Below are positions 50,601 to 58,400 of a stretch of 64,000 bases of DNA, in pieces (positions within the stretch are counted from its first letter, which is position 1; every line of letters begins with the position of its first letter). The position numbers and the translations under genes are program-made. The stretch is from Apostichopus japonicus (lineage: Eukaryota; Echinodermata; Holothuroidea; Aspidochirotida; Stichopodidae), in assembly GCF_037975245.1 (NCBI RefSeq), contig NC_092570.1, positions 10,827,001 to 10,891,000 of the forward strand, given 5' to 3'. A model generated the notes under the pieces. It searched no databases and was not told where the DNA came from. It saw only the letters and a program-made list of their open reading frames with translations.

Positions 50601-52241
50601 ATCACATATAAATGAATTCCATGTGACCTAGTTGTTAAAAAATTTGCATAGGGGCAGTCATTAGCCATAGGGGCAGTCATTAGCCATAGGGGCAGTCATT
50701 AGCTTTGTGCTTGCTGTTCTAGAAGGCACAGTTACCATCTTAACTTCGAAGAATCCATTACTACTCTTTAATATTATGGAAGCAACTTTGCCAACAATGT
50801 GGGACACCTTGGTTTTGCAAAATTATTGGAATTTATTAGTTATTTCATGTGCTCTTCAAACTTACCACAAATGTTTTTTCAGAACAATTACCATTTAAAT
50901 GTTTCTTAATGGTCTGAAAAATACCCTATAAGGATAAAGAATATCTATATTCTTGCTGCTCTATTGATCCATTCCCTGGCTGCACCACTGCCCAACATTG
51001 GTCATAGTTTTGTTTTAAATTTCAGATATTGAAGTTAGAAATTTAAAACACCAGATAAGTGTTCATATTTACTCTCTAACAAGTACAATTTCTACTAGGC
51101 AGTGTAAAGTGTAGTATTGCTAAAACATTAGTAATCGTACCAATGGGATACAAGGTGTCAAATTAAGTGTAAAATCAACTTTTACAATAACTACTGCAAA
51201 ACAGCTCAGATAGCTACTACCTTGCTTAAGAAATGTAGTTGTGTGTTATAATCGTGTGGACTGCACCTAAATGGCTTGTTTTCCTGGTACTCAGTGGCAA
51301 TAGTTACACAGTTCTAAGAACCTCTGTGAAAGATTGTCTTGAAAGTTAAGTACTTTCTTTTACCACAAGCCTCATTCTTTATTACAGGTTAAAGAATTTT
51401 GCACTGAAGCTATCACTGTATGTGAAAATTTGATCCACCCTCGAATGCCACAGATACCTATTGTAAGGATTCCCGAAGAAGAAACAGAAGCAAATTTATC
51501 TAGTCATCTACCATCGTTATGTTTTCCTGGTAAGGGACACTTTAATGTTAACACAGTCACAGAATCAGAAATTTCCCCAAACCTAGATCAACAGGATGTA
51601 ATATCAGAGATTGTGCCTGAAGACAAGCTGCTTCACTCAGATATCACCACTGGGGGAAACTTCAAGGAAACCCAGTCCCAAAGGATGGAAATATCTTATG
51701 TAGGAGAACTTAATCAAACTGAGGAGAAAGGTGAATATGGCCATGATGGAGATCATCCTAAAAAACATGAAGATACAGAGCAATTTGATGATATAGCCAT
51801 AGATAGGGAGGAAGATAATACAGACCAAGAGGAAGAGACATTAGGTAGTGATGGAGAAAGTGGAGATGTCGATGAAGTGGAAAAAGTGACATCTGAAAAC
51901 AACATCATGCTGAAAGAGGGTGGAGTAGAAGAAAGTGGAGGAAGAATTAAAACACTAACTTGTGACAATCAGGTAGGCAACTGGATTTTGTCATTCATTT
52001 TAAGGGCTTATAAAAAATGGTTAAATCTGTGATTTCTGGGTCAAAGATCTGAGTGGTAGGCACTATTATAAAAACAAAATGAAAAACCTGAAATGATATT
52101 GAAAACCCTTTTGTTGTATATCTTACTTTGCTAATAACTTCTCCTGTGGTTTCTTTCTATTCCTAAACACAGAATAACAAAGGATCCATTGATGAGATGC
52201 TTGCATCATTTTCCACAGAGGGACCCGACATTGAAGCCTAG
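26469..52241 (+). CDS. PELP1: PELP1 (RIX1-domain nucleolar/nuclear-receptor coregulator), 16 coding exons
   Basis: Sixteen exons join without a phase break into a 794-residue protein: 26469-26618, 31622-31686, 33194-33299, 34184-34333, 35132-35266, 36594-36744, 37271-37400, 37996-38083, 42259-42353, 43176-43289, 43671-43809, 46150-46300, 48882-48937, 50274-50474, 51388-51972, 52173-52241. PELP1 is the animal RIX1 relative. With TEX10, WDR18 and SENP3 it acts in 60S subunit maturation, and it coregulates nuclear receptors through LxxLL motifs. Conserved blocks include GLEVLLTCMKFFPGPCGAMR (residues ~162-181), CFALLPSIGG and YQSAACRKELYHVLLA. LxxLL motifs occur at 99-103 (LHLLL) and 373-377 (LLQLL). 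A basic PRKKKQKK stretch (455-462) looks like a nuclear localisation signal, and ~688-760 is acidic. The C terminus DEMLASF matches the family's MLADF end. Vertebrate PELP1 has a much longer Pro/Glu-rich tail; here it is short. The start is ATG in ttcaagATGG. Confidence 0.93.
26619..31621 (+). other. PELP1 intron 1
   Basis: A 5-kb intron. It contains a gggttgggcgatat transposon-end-like stretch (27283-27360), a perfect 38-bp palindrome (27367-27404) and a ~2-kb inverted-repeat element. The part 29360-31621 shows no exon or clear repeat. Confidence 0.7.
27386..29359. mobile_element. ~2-kb fold-back element with ~0.8-1-kb inverted arms
   Basis: The left arm (~27386-28346) and right arm (~28548-29359) are diverged reverse complements; the ends share 'ccgatttccc' and its inverse 'gggaaatcgg'. 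The spacer of about 200 bp contains an (ATT)n run at 28404-28424. The outer arms hold 'gggtccaggggc'-type G/C-rich blocks, and the inner arms include 'aatacaattagttgtgttt' and its inverse. No transposase and no certain target duplication. Confidence 0.75.
31622..31686 (+). CDS. PELP1: PELP1 exon 2 (residues 51-72)
   Basis: Acceptor ...tttgctcctag, donor gtttgt (a weak but reused donor form, see exon 13). Encodes DGSHYNDLVGYINRCLGTSS and the first two bases of Arg72. Confidence 0.88.
32309..32350. repeat. 42-nt near-perfect hairpin in PELP1 intron 2
   Basis: Two 21-nt arms around gccatatggc are exact complements except one base. Could be a tiny MITE remnant. Confidence 0.8.
32450..33115. repeat. 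Three diverged ~240-bp tandem units in PELP1 intron 2
   Basis: Units share 'gccatggggccactgaagc'-type sequence and 'agattgtgctaataaa' tails (near 32665, 32915 and 33075). The T/C-rich end of the second unit includes cttccaacag, which could be mistaken for an acceptor. Confidence 0.7.
33194..33299 (+). CDS. PELP1: PELP1 exon 3 (residues 72-107)
   Basis: Acceptor cttctttgtacag, donor gtactc. Encodes IAGLALLGPLVSQ and QQFQQHCLSWLHLLLQIIQ, closely matching the family's 'LFQQHCVSWL' block. Contains the first LxxLL motif. Confidence 0.93.
33660..34080. repeat. Interspersed repeat of the 'aggtca' family in intron 3
   Basis: Diverged copy with 'tgtatgcggatccaggc' and 'gtcaaaggtc' phrases, related to the larger blocks at 36000-36450 and 46490-48540. 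Confidence 0.5.
34184..34333 (+). CDS. PELP1: PELP1 exon 4 (residues 108-157)
   Basis: Acceptor ...tcccatttatcag, donor gtaagt. Phase 0 at both ends. Encodes a helical segment with LKLCSSLVNQVLSKASSY and SKLIQPLVEKALQIKDE. Confidence 0.92.
34661..34911. repeat. 124-bp tandem duplication in intron 4
   Basis: Two nearly identical copies starting 'caagctctttaatta' at 34661 and 34785, so the duplication is recent. Confidence 0.9.
35132..35266 (+). CDS. PELP1: PELP1 exon 5 (residues 158-202)
   Basis: Acceptor tatctctctag, donor gtatgt. Encodes RVLCGLEVLLTCMKFFPGPC and a helix to NSKNDHVAE, one of the best-conserved RIX1/PELP1 blocks. Confidence 0.94.
36000..36450. repeat. 'aggtca'-rich interspersed repeat in intron 5
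   Basis: Contains 'gacaccttggcttgtaaac', 'ctaggtcaccagaggtcg' and 'gagtcaaaggtcattt' phrases shared with the blocks at 45400, 46490 and 58540. Confidence 0.65.
36594..36744 (+). CDS. PELP1: PELP1 exon 6 (residues 203-253)
   Basis: Strong pyrimidine tract and cag acceptor, donor gtgaag. Encodes TAGNCFALLPSIGGGGVGGV and EAWSYYMKKLLNTLKDLFSK, matching the family's 'CYSRLPSLG...SW' block. Confidence 0.94.
37271..37400 (+). CDS. PELP1: PELP1 exon 7 (residues 253-296)
   Basis: Acceptor ...ttactgtttgacag, donor gtaagt. Encodes AFENQEKGSDIIPLPQP and a helix with AEQAQRMLHIMRSMLE. Confidence 0.9.
37414..37790. repeat. Poly-T run followed by ~33-bp minisatellite in intron 7
   Basis: A run of T at ~37412-37439 is followed by about ten loose copies of 'aatgattcattgtaatagaa' plus 'ctcaatgcacc' with variable length. 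Confidence 0.85.
37996..38083 (+). CDS. PELP1: PELP1 exon 8 (residues 296-325)
   Basis: Acceptor ...gtttctttttcag, donor gtatgt. Encodes NIFPATVIIPHRDILAMICN ILAVTGSSL. Confidence 0.93.
38546..38943. mobile_element. hAT-like element nested in the 38213-41646 element
   Basis: Ends caagggcgtaggaa and ttcctacgccactg are inverted, flanked by identical tcaaaaag at 38538-38545 and 38944-38951. Long G- and C-runs lie inside the left end. The body repeats 'gcaccaaattgcatct' twice. Confidence 0.85.
38961..40346. mobile_element. hAT element nested in the 38213-41646 element
   Basis: Ends caggcttgggg and ccccaagcctg are exact inverses. Target duplication atctcaga lies at 38953-38960 and 40347-40354. 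Subterminal regions are arrays of 'taatcgtaatcgatta' on both sides. It is itself interrupted by the element at 39733-40020. A 90-codon frame at 39187-39459 has no family resemblance. Confidence 0.9.
39733..40020. mobile_element. Innermost hAT-like element (288 bp)
   Basis: Perfect 16-bp inverted ends caggcgcgtagccagg and cctggctacgcgcctg. Flanks cgtgttga (39725-39732) and cgtgttaa (40021-40028) match at 7 of 8 positions. Its interior is homologous to part of the element at 4273-4873. A MITE by size. Confidence 0.9.
42259..42353 (+). CDS. PELP1: PELP1 exon 9 (residues 326-357)
   Basis: Acceptor ...tacttcttttacag, donor gtaata. Encodes TLNGSTQSCYLLMVLTGI and HEASLELLNAFIL, matching the family's 'IHLEALDLLSALIL' block. 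Confidence 0.93.
43176..43289 (+). CDS. PELP1: PELP1 exon 10 (residues 357-395)
   Basis: Acceptor ...ctgtctctcag, donor gtaact. Encodes CSNHLLPHGKVINQLLLQLL and NWTALCDADAKVNSFKF. Contains the second LxxLL motif. Confidence 0.93.
43671..43809 (+). CDS. PELP1: PELP1 exon 11 (residues 395-441)
   Basis: Acceptor ...tacttcctttacag, donor gtacag. Encodes GIKCQVYKTYRTWLIGVGAS and EENAAKLI-like helix sequence, ending HLQESPQQ. Matches the family's 'VYAILELWVQVCGASAGM' block. Confidence 0.94.
43900..44420. repeat. 'gcttgtaaac...atctcaac' interspersed repeat in intron 11
   Basis: Two to three ~200-bp units with 'cttgtaaacatgatatctca' (near 44170) and 'tatttcatgaatatcaatga'-type phrases. The same family recurs at 57530-58640. 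Confidence 0.65.
45400..45980. repeat. 'aggtca' family repeat, second block of intron 11
   Basis: Diverged units with 'atcaaaggtcatcagaggcc' and 'atatctcaattagtgaagc' phrases. Confidence 0.55.
46150..46300 (+). CDS. PELP1: PELP1 exon 12 (residues 442-492)
   Basis: Acceptor tctgaacag, donor gtatct. Encodes a hydrophilic linker with the basic run PRKKKQKKHH, then KQVEHLYVTVLA. This corresponds to the basic, low-complexity linker that carries a nuclear localisation signal in vertebrate PELP1. Confidence 0.9.
46490..48540. repeat. Large 'aggtca'-rich tandem repeat block in intron 12
   Basis: Two kilobases of long tandem units, roughly 300 and 600-1000 bp. They contain direct repeats of AGGTCA or TGACCT, for example AGGTCA-ccaa-AGGTCA at 46800-46815 and TGACCT-caatt-TGACCT-ctgg-TGACCT at 46927-46953. 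Copies recur near 47459, 47755 and 47880. Phrases such as 'ttgatattttgggacaagtt' occur three times. No coding frame survives. Confidence 0.8.
48882..48937 (+). CDS. PELP1: PELP1 exon 13 (residues 492-510)
   Basis: Acceptor ...tttttacttccag, donor gtttgt after CACAGG. Encodes LRTLFFTCGSRLKWTLHR, matching the family's 'LSRTILMCGPLI' block. Choosing the donor after AGG keeps phase 0 into exon 14. Confidence 0.88.
49026..49165. mobile_element. Solo end of the 38213-41646 hAT family in intron 13
   Basis: It starts tagtgttcaaacgattat and follows the reverse complement of 41646 down to about 41480 with moderate divergence, including 'acgtggaataccag' and 'acatatggaa'. The other end is missing. Confidence 0.75.
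50274..50474 (+). CDS. PELP1: PELP1 exon 14 (residues 511-577)
   Basis: Acceptor ...tctgtgttaacag, donor gtaagt, phase 0 both sides. Encodes DTHLAVTRALLQCQSG, then YQSAACRKELYHVLLASVLV, matching the family's 'SRCRRELYCLLLALLLAPSP'. The frame is only revealed by splicing; a longer frame from 50165 reads the wrong phase. Confidence 0.94.
50648..50703. repeat. 19-bp repeat, three copies, in intron 14
   Basis: ataggggcagtcattagcc repeated three times in tandem, nearly perfect. Confidence 0.9.
51388..51972 (+). CDS. PELP1: PELP1 exon 15 (residues 578-772)
   Basis: Acceptor ...attctttattacag, donor gtaggc. Starts VKEFCTEAITVCENLIHPRM, the end of the conserved helical region, then a Pro/Ile/Glu linker. 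An acidic stretch follows, with HEDTEQFDDIAIDREEDNTD and DGESGDVDEVE (about residues 700-745). The acidic tail is far shorter than in vertebrates. Confidence 0.94.
52173..52241 (+). CDS. PELP1: PELP1 exon 16 (residues 773-794, stop)
   Basis: Acceptor ...tcctaaacacag. Encodes NNKGSIDEMLASFSTEGPDI EA and TAG at 52239. The DEMLASF end matches the conserved extreme C terminus of the family. Confidence 0.9.
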   Translation, partial: NNKGSIDEMLASFSTEGPDIEA

Positions 52242-53133
52242 AGTTATATGGAAATGAAACGGTGCTCAAAGTTGCAGTCTAAAGATTTTTGAATACGCTA
52301 TTTTGAAATAATGCTTCTCTGGGGCTGGTTGTGCTTGCAACATGTTTACTACTGTACAAAGACATTATTGACCAAGAAATAATTGTTACTTGTTTCAAGT
52401 GTTTCAAAGGTATTTCATGCATTTAGAAAGGCAATCTACCTTGCAAAACAAGTGTGAAGGCAAACAACACTTTTGCAGCAGATGTAAACTAGGACTAGCA
52501 TGTTTAGTTTCATTGCAGTCTGATTGCATATTTAAACATTTTTTATTTTAAAACACTGAAAGGTTAGTATTATAACAGAGCTATGGTTCACAGAAATCAC
52601 CTATGCCAGAACAAAGCTGTAAACATCAATATTGGCCCCAAATGTGCTAGATTGTCAAATACTTTCACTCATGTTCCAACTCCAATTTAGTAACATCCTT
52701 GAAGTATTTGCTCACTAAGCATTTGTCTAATTCAACACCCCTTGACATCTGGAAGTAACTTCAAGATACAGAACCTTCTCCAAAGTACTTTTGGAACTCT
52801 GTTTCATGCATGTAAAGCATGATAAAATGTGGAGCCAATACTGCTATGTGAATACTATACAATACTAGTATGTCTGCTATAGAGGATGTAGTAAGTCTGG
52901 CAATTACTACTATGGCATACCCAGTTAAATTTAGGGGTAGGATAGATGGTTGGAGGAATAGTGGGTAATTGTCTCTTCTCCACACCTCTTATTTTGGGTT
53001 AAGCTACACATGCTAGAGCAGCAATGCTGCAGAATCTCAAAACTATTAACAAACTTGTACTTTGAGGCTAAGTGTATCAGTTATTGCAAGGTATTGCATG
53101 GGGTTGTTATTTTAAGACACTTTATGAACAGAG

Positions 53134-53139
53134 AATAAA
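53134..53139 (+). terminator. Possible PELP1 poly(A) signal
   Basis: AATAAA about 0.9 kb after the stop. It is the first clear canonical hexamer I found downstream; no experimental support. Confidence 0.4.
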
Positions 53140-53159
53140 TTACAACCAGAAAGTCAAAA

Positions 53160-55212
53160 GACTTTGAAAATCCTTGTTCATTAGAGATATTTTGTAAGTG
53201 CTTTGATCTCAAATTGAGAGTTTTAGATATATCATGTTGTATTAAGATATGCACACATTGTCAGCTGAACTTTTAACAGATCATCAGGAAAATCAGCTGT
53301 CATATTTGTCATTATTTACGTACTGTATATAGCCAAATTAAATACAGACATTGTAATTGGTAGGACTATAGAGGACTGGTGAAAGGGGAGCATGGGCGGG
53401 CGGTTGTTAAATAAGGTTGTCAACTCATAGTTTACATAACTTGAAATGTACATCTATTAGAGACAATACCATGACATAGAACAAAGCCACTATCCAACGA
53501 ATCCTTGTGAGAAATAGCCAGCAAGTATTTCCAGTTTCCATGTGCTATGATGCTGATTTCAGAGGACGTATTTCTGTGAAAGTGTAGCTATACACGTAAA
53601 CTCTGAAATATGAGCTGCAGACTACAGAGATATATGTGCAATAAGCAAACTATAATACATGTAAAGGACTATACAAGCTTGGCCTAATTTTGAATGTGAC
53701 CTATGTAATGCTTGAACATCAAACATGATCTTTGCCAAATCACATATAGTAATACCAGTGCTGGTGACCAAGGCTCACGACAAGGATATGACAAAACTAT
53801 CCACTCTTCAAATAGTGTCTAACCATGTACACCGCAGACTGATCTGTGGTGACCTCTTCTTTCCCCAATAACTGATTTATTATTCAAAGCAAATGTAAAA
53901 CTGAAGAGAATTGCCTACCTCAAACATGCTTATGTACTCATTCTAGCCAGTGGCTAAGATGTACAATAATAAGATACAAAGGCAACTCATAAGGACATAA
54001 TAACAAGACTGTTATCCTGGAATAGTTTATCACAATTATCAAGAAATGACACTACTTATTCCATCCTACCAGCGTTTGGAATGGTAGCAGCAGTCTTAGT
54101 TCCTGTCCAGTCCTGGTAATATTATACTTGAAAATTATGGAATTTTTGTCAAAGTCACAACATCATAACTTTCACCTAGGTACAATAAACAGAAAATGCA
54201 TGTCTGGAAGTTGTAATGCCAAAATCTTTATTTACAAATGCAAGAACACTTATTGCAGATATCAAAGAAATAGAAGAAAAAAGGAAAACGTTCAAACTCG
54301 CCACAATTGCCTATTCATTTAAATCACTTGATGTTACAGATTTTTTTTACAAAATTCTGCCATTGGAATGATATAACATATTTCACACATTTACTTCATG
54401 CATCATAAGTTTAAAAGTTAACTTTTTAAGAAATTTTTTAGAAAGGCACTATATAGCAAAATGAGCAAGTAACAAAAAATGAAGTTTGGGATTTAGACCC
54501 AGCAAACTTCTCACTGTTAGCCTTCAAGTGCTGGGGATGTCCTCTTTATGTTTACCTACTTTCCTGCTGTGATTCTTAACAAAGTTGTACCTTTCATGTT
54601 CTACACTGTCAGCCGGTTGTCCCCAGAATGTCTTGTTGGTTGATATGACCTAGAATGCCAGACTATAAACAGTGCAGTTATAATCATTCAAGATCTCCCT
54701 AAAACATCACCCACTGAGCAACATGAATAGAAAGGAAAGTATATAGTAGACTTTTATATCCACACCTTTAATTCCTCTCCTTTTTACTCTTAAACAAAAC
54801 ATTGGATTGTGATAATTTCCACAATCTGGTAAATCCATGTGGAAATCAGGTCTGAAAAAATCCCAAATCCAGTGCATCCCTAGATGTTAAATAAAACCAG
54901 TACCATGGCTAGATTGAATGGACTCTCAAATCAGATTACAGTTATTTGGATCATGTACTATTTGATCATCAATGTTATTCAAACATATACAAAACCGTAG
55001 GTTGTAGTGTGGAAAAAGCATTGGCTCACAGTTTGTTTTTGTGTTTTGGTACTGTACCAAATGAGAGAAACAGTTTGAATGAGCCACATGAAACAGTTAA
55101 GGCGTTTAACCTGTTCAATAAGTATGTTCCAACTCCTGCACAGTTAAACTCAAGTTAAGCAATATTCTGAAATCACAATCTGATCTATAGTGAGTAGCAG
55201 GCAAGGAGACCC
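53160..55212. other. Intergenic stretch between convergent PELP1 and NME7
   Basis: No coding exon recognised on either strand. The 70-codon frame at 54946-55158 has no family resemblance. NME7's 3' end reaches in from the right. Confidence 0.45.
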
Positions 55213-55218
55213 ATTTAT
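55213..55218 (-). terminator. Likely NME7 poly(A) signal
   Basis: AATAAA on the minus strand (tttatt on plus) about 31 bp after the NME7 stop codon, implying a very short 3' UTR. Confidence 0.5.
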
Positions 55219-55248
55219 TACATTTATGTGACAAAGAATTGTTGGAAA

Positions 55249-55497
55249 CTAATCAGAGAGGATTCTGAAAAAGTATTCAACTTCAAGGGCACCATCTTCT
55301 GGTAGATCTGTACAGTGAATAGCGTTATTAATTTTTGTGTGGCCAAACTTGGCTCTCAAAGTGTTGGGTCGAAGGTGGCGTGCAATCTCTGGATCTGCTG
55401 GGCCCACAAATTCTCGAAACTTTGTGGGAATATTGTCACCTTGGCCAGTCACTTCCAGAACAATGCATGGTCCAGAAGATAATTCGTTCACCATGTC
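55249..55497 (-). CDS. NME7: NME7 last coding exon (NDPK-B C-terminal half)
   Basis: Minus-strand acceptor ctcatttcttctcag, phase 0, stop TAG at 55251-55249. Encodes DMVNELSSGPCIVLEVTGQG, then FREFVGPADPEIARHL, the histidine segment NNAIHCTDLPEDG and EVEYFFRILSD. Confidence 0.96.
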   Translation of the reverse strand, partial: DMVNELSSGPCIVLEVTGQGDNIPTKFREFVGPADPEIARHLRPNTLRAKFGHTKINNAIHCTDLPEDGALEVEYFFRILSD

Positions 55498-58400
55498 CTG
55501 AGAAGAAATGAGATGTACTAAATGTGATACATCAACATACTAAGTATGGCATCTGCCTTTGTTGAATATATTGTGTTAAACAAGGTTTTCACAATTTGAC
55601 CACTGGTGAACTCGAAAGACCATTGACCTTTGCCCACAACAATAGGCTTCTTGTACTCAATGTGGTACAATAAGATGTATACCATATATGCGATCTATCC
55701 AAGCTTCCCTTGCGATATTATATTTAGGAAGGGGTGTATTGTAAAGAGACAGGGAAGAGGGGAGTGAAGTGACTGTTTGACATTTATTGACTTCAAATGA
55801 CCTTTGGCCTCCACCAAAAACAATAGGCTTCTTGTACTCAATGTGGTACTTCTACACTAAATCATGAGGTTTGACCAAACTATCTTGTTTGAAAGGTTTT
55901 TACAATTTCACCCCAAATTACCTTTGACGTCCACCAAAAACAAGAGGCTTCTTGTATCCAATGTGGTACTTCTACACACCATATATGAGGTCTGCCTAAG
56001 CTTCCCTTCTTAAGATACTGTGTTTACAAGGTTTTCACAAGTTGACCCCAAATGACCTCCACCAAAAACTATAGGCTTTTTGTACTCAATGTGGTTTGTA
56101 TACATGATAAATATGAGATCTGCCCAACCTTCTTGAGATGTTGTGTTTACAAGGTTTCACAAGTTGACCCTTGGTGACCCAAAAGACCTTTGACCTCCAC
56201 CACAAACAATAGGCTCAAGCTTCCAATATTGAGATCTTGTTTACAAGGTTTTCACAATTTGACCTCTGGTGACCCCAAATGACCTTTGACCTCCACAAAA
56301 AATAGGCTTCTTACACTCAATGTGGTACTTCAACACACTACACATAAATTGGTCTGACCTTCCCTTCCTCAGATAACATGTTTACAAGCTGGGCGTCACA
56401 AACGCACACATATATACATCATCATTAATGCGAGGTTATGATTATCATGAAACCAAAATGTTACTTTCTAACATTATACTGCTGTTTATTTACTGTTTCA
56501 TGTGATACATTGGCTTAGTTGCCAATGTTCTTAGAATTCAATCACTACGAGCTGTTATTTTCCTTAAGTTGGTAGACAAACATTTTATAAAGTATAGCAA
56601 AAACCAAAGTTTTGGGGAGGCTTATTTTTCATAATATGAACTTGCTGTGCTGTTGCCAGATGCATTACAAAATTGTCCCCACAATTGAAACCACAAAGTC
56701 AAATGGCTAAGTGATTATAAAATATATAATGTAACACTGCAGACAAGATTTCAACCATTGCTGAATTCACATGATCAAATGGGTTCTTTTACTCACTAAG
56801 TTGGATCCACATACCAAGAATGAAGTTCTTCCAAGCTTTGTTGTGGAAATTATACACCTAAGGCTTTCAAACTCTGACCTCAAATGACCTTTGAAGTTAA
56901 AGGTCATCAAAGTTTTCATAATTTTGATCACTGGCTAAAATGATCTACGGCCCCTATGAGTTCTTGCACTTATTATGGTGGATCCACACACTGAGTTTGA
57001 AGTTCATCCAAGCATTGCTTATGAAGTTACAGGGTTACAAGGCATTTAGACTTTGACCTCTGGTGAAATCTATTCCCTTTGACCACCACAGATAGCAATA
57101 GGGTTATTCTGCTCTCGTAGATGCTACCATGAACATTTTGAGAGAGTGAGTTTACAAGCCAACTATTGATTGATTGTTTTTGCCTTTGGCAGGAAATCTA
57201 CATGTAGGTACCACAAATAGTACTTGAAAGTAACTCAAAGTATAACTGAATCAATACCTCCTATATAAAGACTGTTCAAAGTTGTAAAGTTACATTCAGA
57301 TACCATTTCATATAATTTGAAATACTCACTATATATTCAGCAACAACTCCTTTGTAGACTTCAAAGAATTCTTCTGCATTTGCTTTCTCCATGTGAAACA
57401 TCTGCAGCCCTGTTACCTGATAACCCTGAGCAGTAATTGCAGCCATAATCTCACCAGCTTTATCTGTAAACAAAACAGTAAAAAGGTTTGCAATATTCCA
57501 TTTGGTTACTAAGGGGCAGGAACCTTTGCAATCGTGTTGGCATGTGTATGCGTGGGTGCATGTGTGTGGATGTGACCGCTAGCTTGTAAACATGATGTCT
57601 CAACAACCACAAGTTGAGTCACTGTCATGCTTGGTAGGTTGATGTCCCATAATGTGCCCTATTGTTTGTGGTTCCCATCTCAGGAATATTAATGAGTGGG
57701 TGGGCCTGAACATGAAATTCTAAAACTGTCAATATCTCTCTAATCCTATGTCTGACTTAGTTCATACTTGGTTTGGTGATTTAACTATATAGTAAGTAAA
57801 TGTTATTTGCAACAAGAACATTTACCTCATTAATATTCATGCTTGGGTGGGGCTTAATGAGAATTCGTAGAAAACGGCTTGTAAACACGATACCTCAACA
57901 AACACAAGTTGAATCAATGTCATACTTAGCAGGTAGATGCCCCATGATATGAAGATGTGCCCTATTGTTGTTGGTTCCCATCTCTTGAATGTTAAGTGGG
58001 CGGGGCTTAACAGAAAATTATTTAAATTGTCACTATCTGTGCAACCGTATGTCCGGTTACTTTATACTTGGTACAGTATGGTGATGTAACTATTAGTAAG
58101 TATCTTCTTGCATCAACATGTTTTTACTTCCTTAATGTTCATGAGTGGGTGGGGCTGCAATGGGAATCCTTGAAACCGCTTGTATACACAATATCTTAAC
58201 AAACACTTGTTGAATCAATGTCATACTTGGTGTTAAATGCCCTAATTATGAGTAGATGTGCACTATTGTTTGTAGTTCTCATCTCATGAATACTAATGAG
58301 TGGGCAGGGCTTACCATAACATTTGTAATGTCAATATCTCTTCAACCATTATGTGCGATTTATTTTATAGTTGGTATGGTGATGTAACTACAAAGTAAAT

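Noticed and set aside
51637-51968. Ser/Leu-rich minus-strand frames
   Set aside because: Antisense of the acidic PELP1 exon 15.
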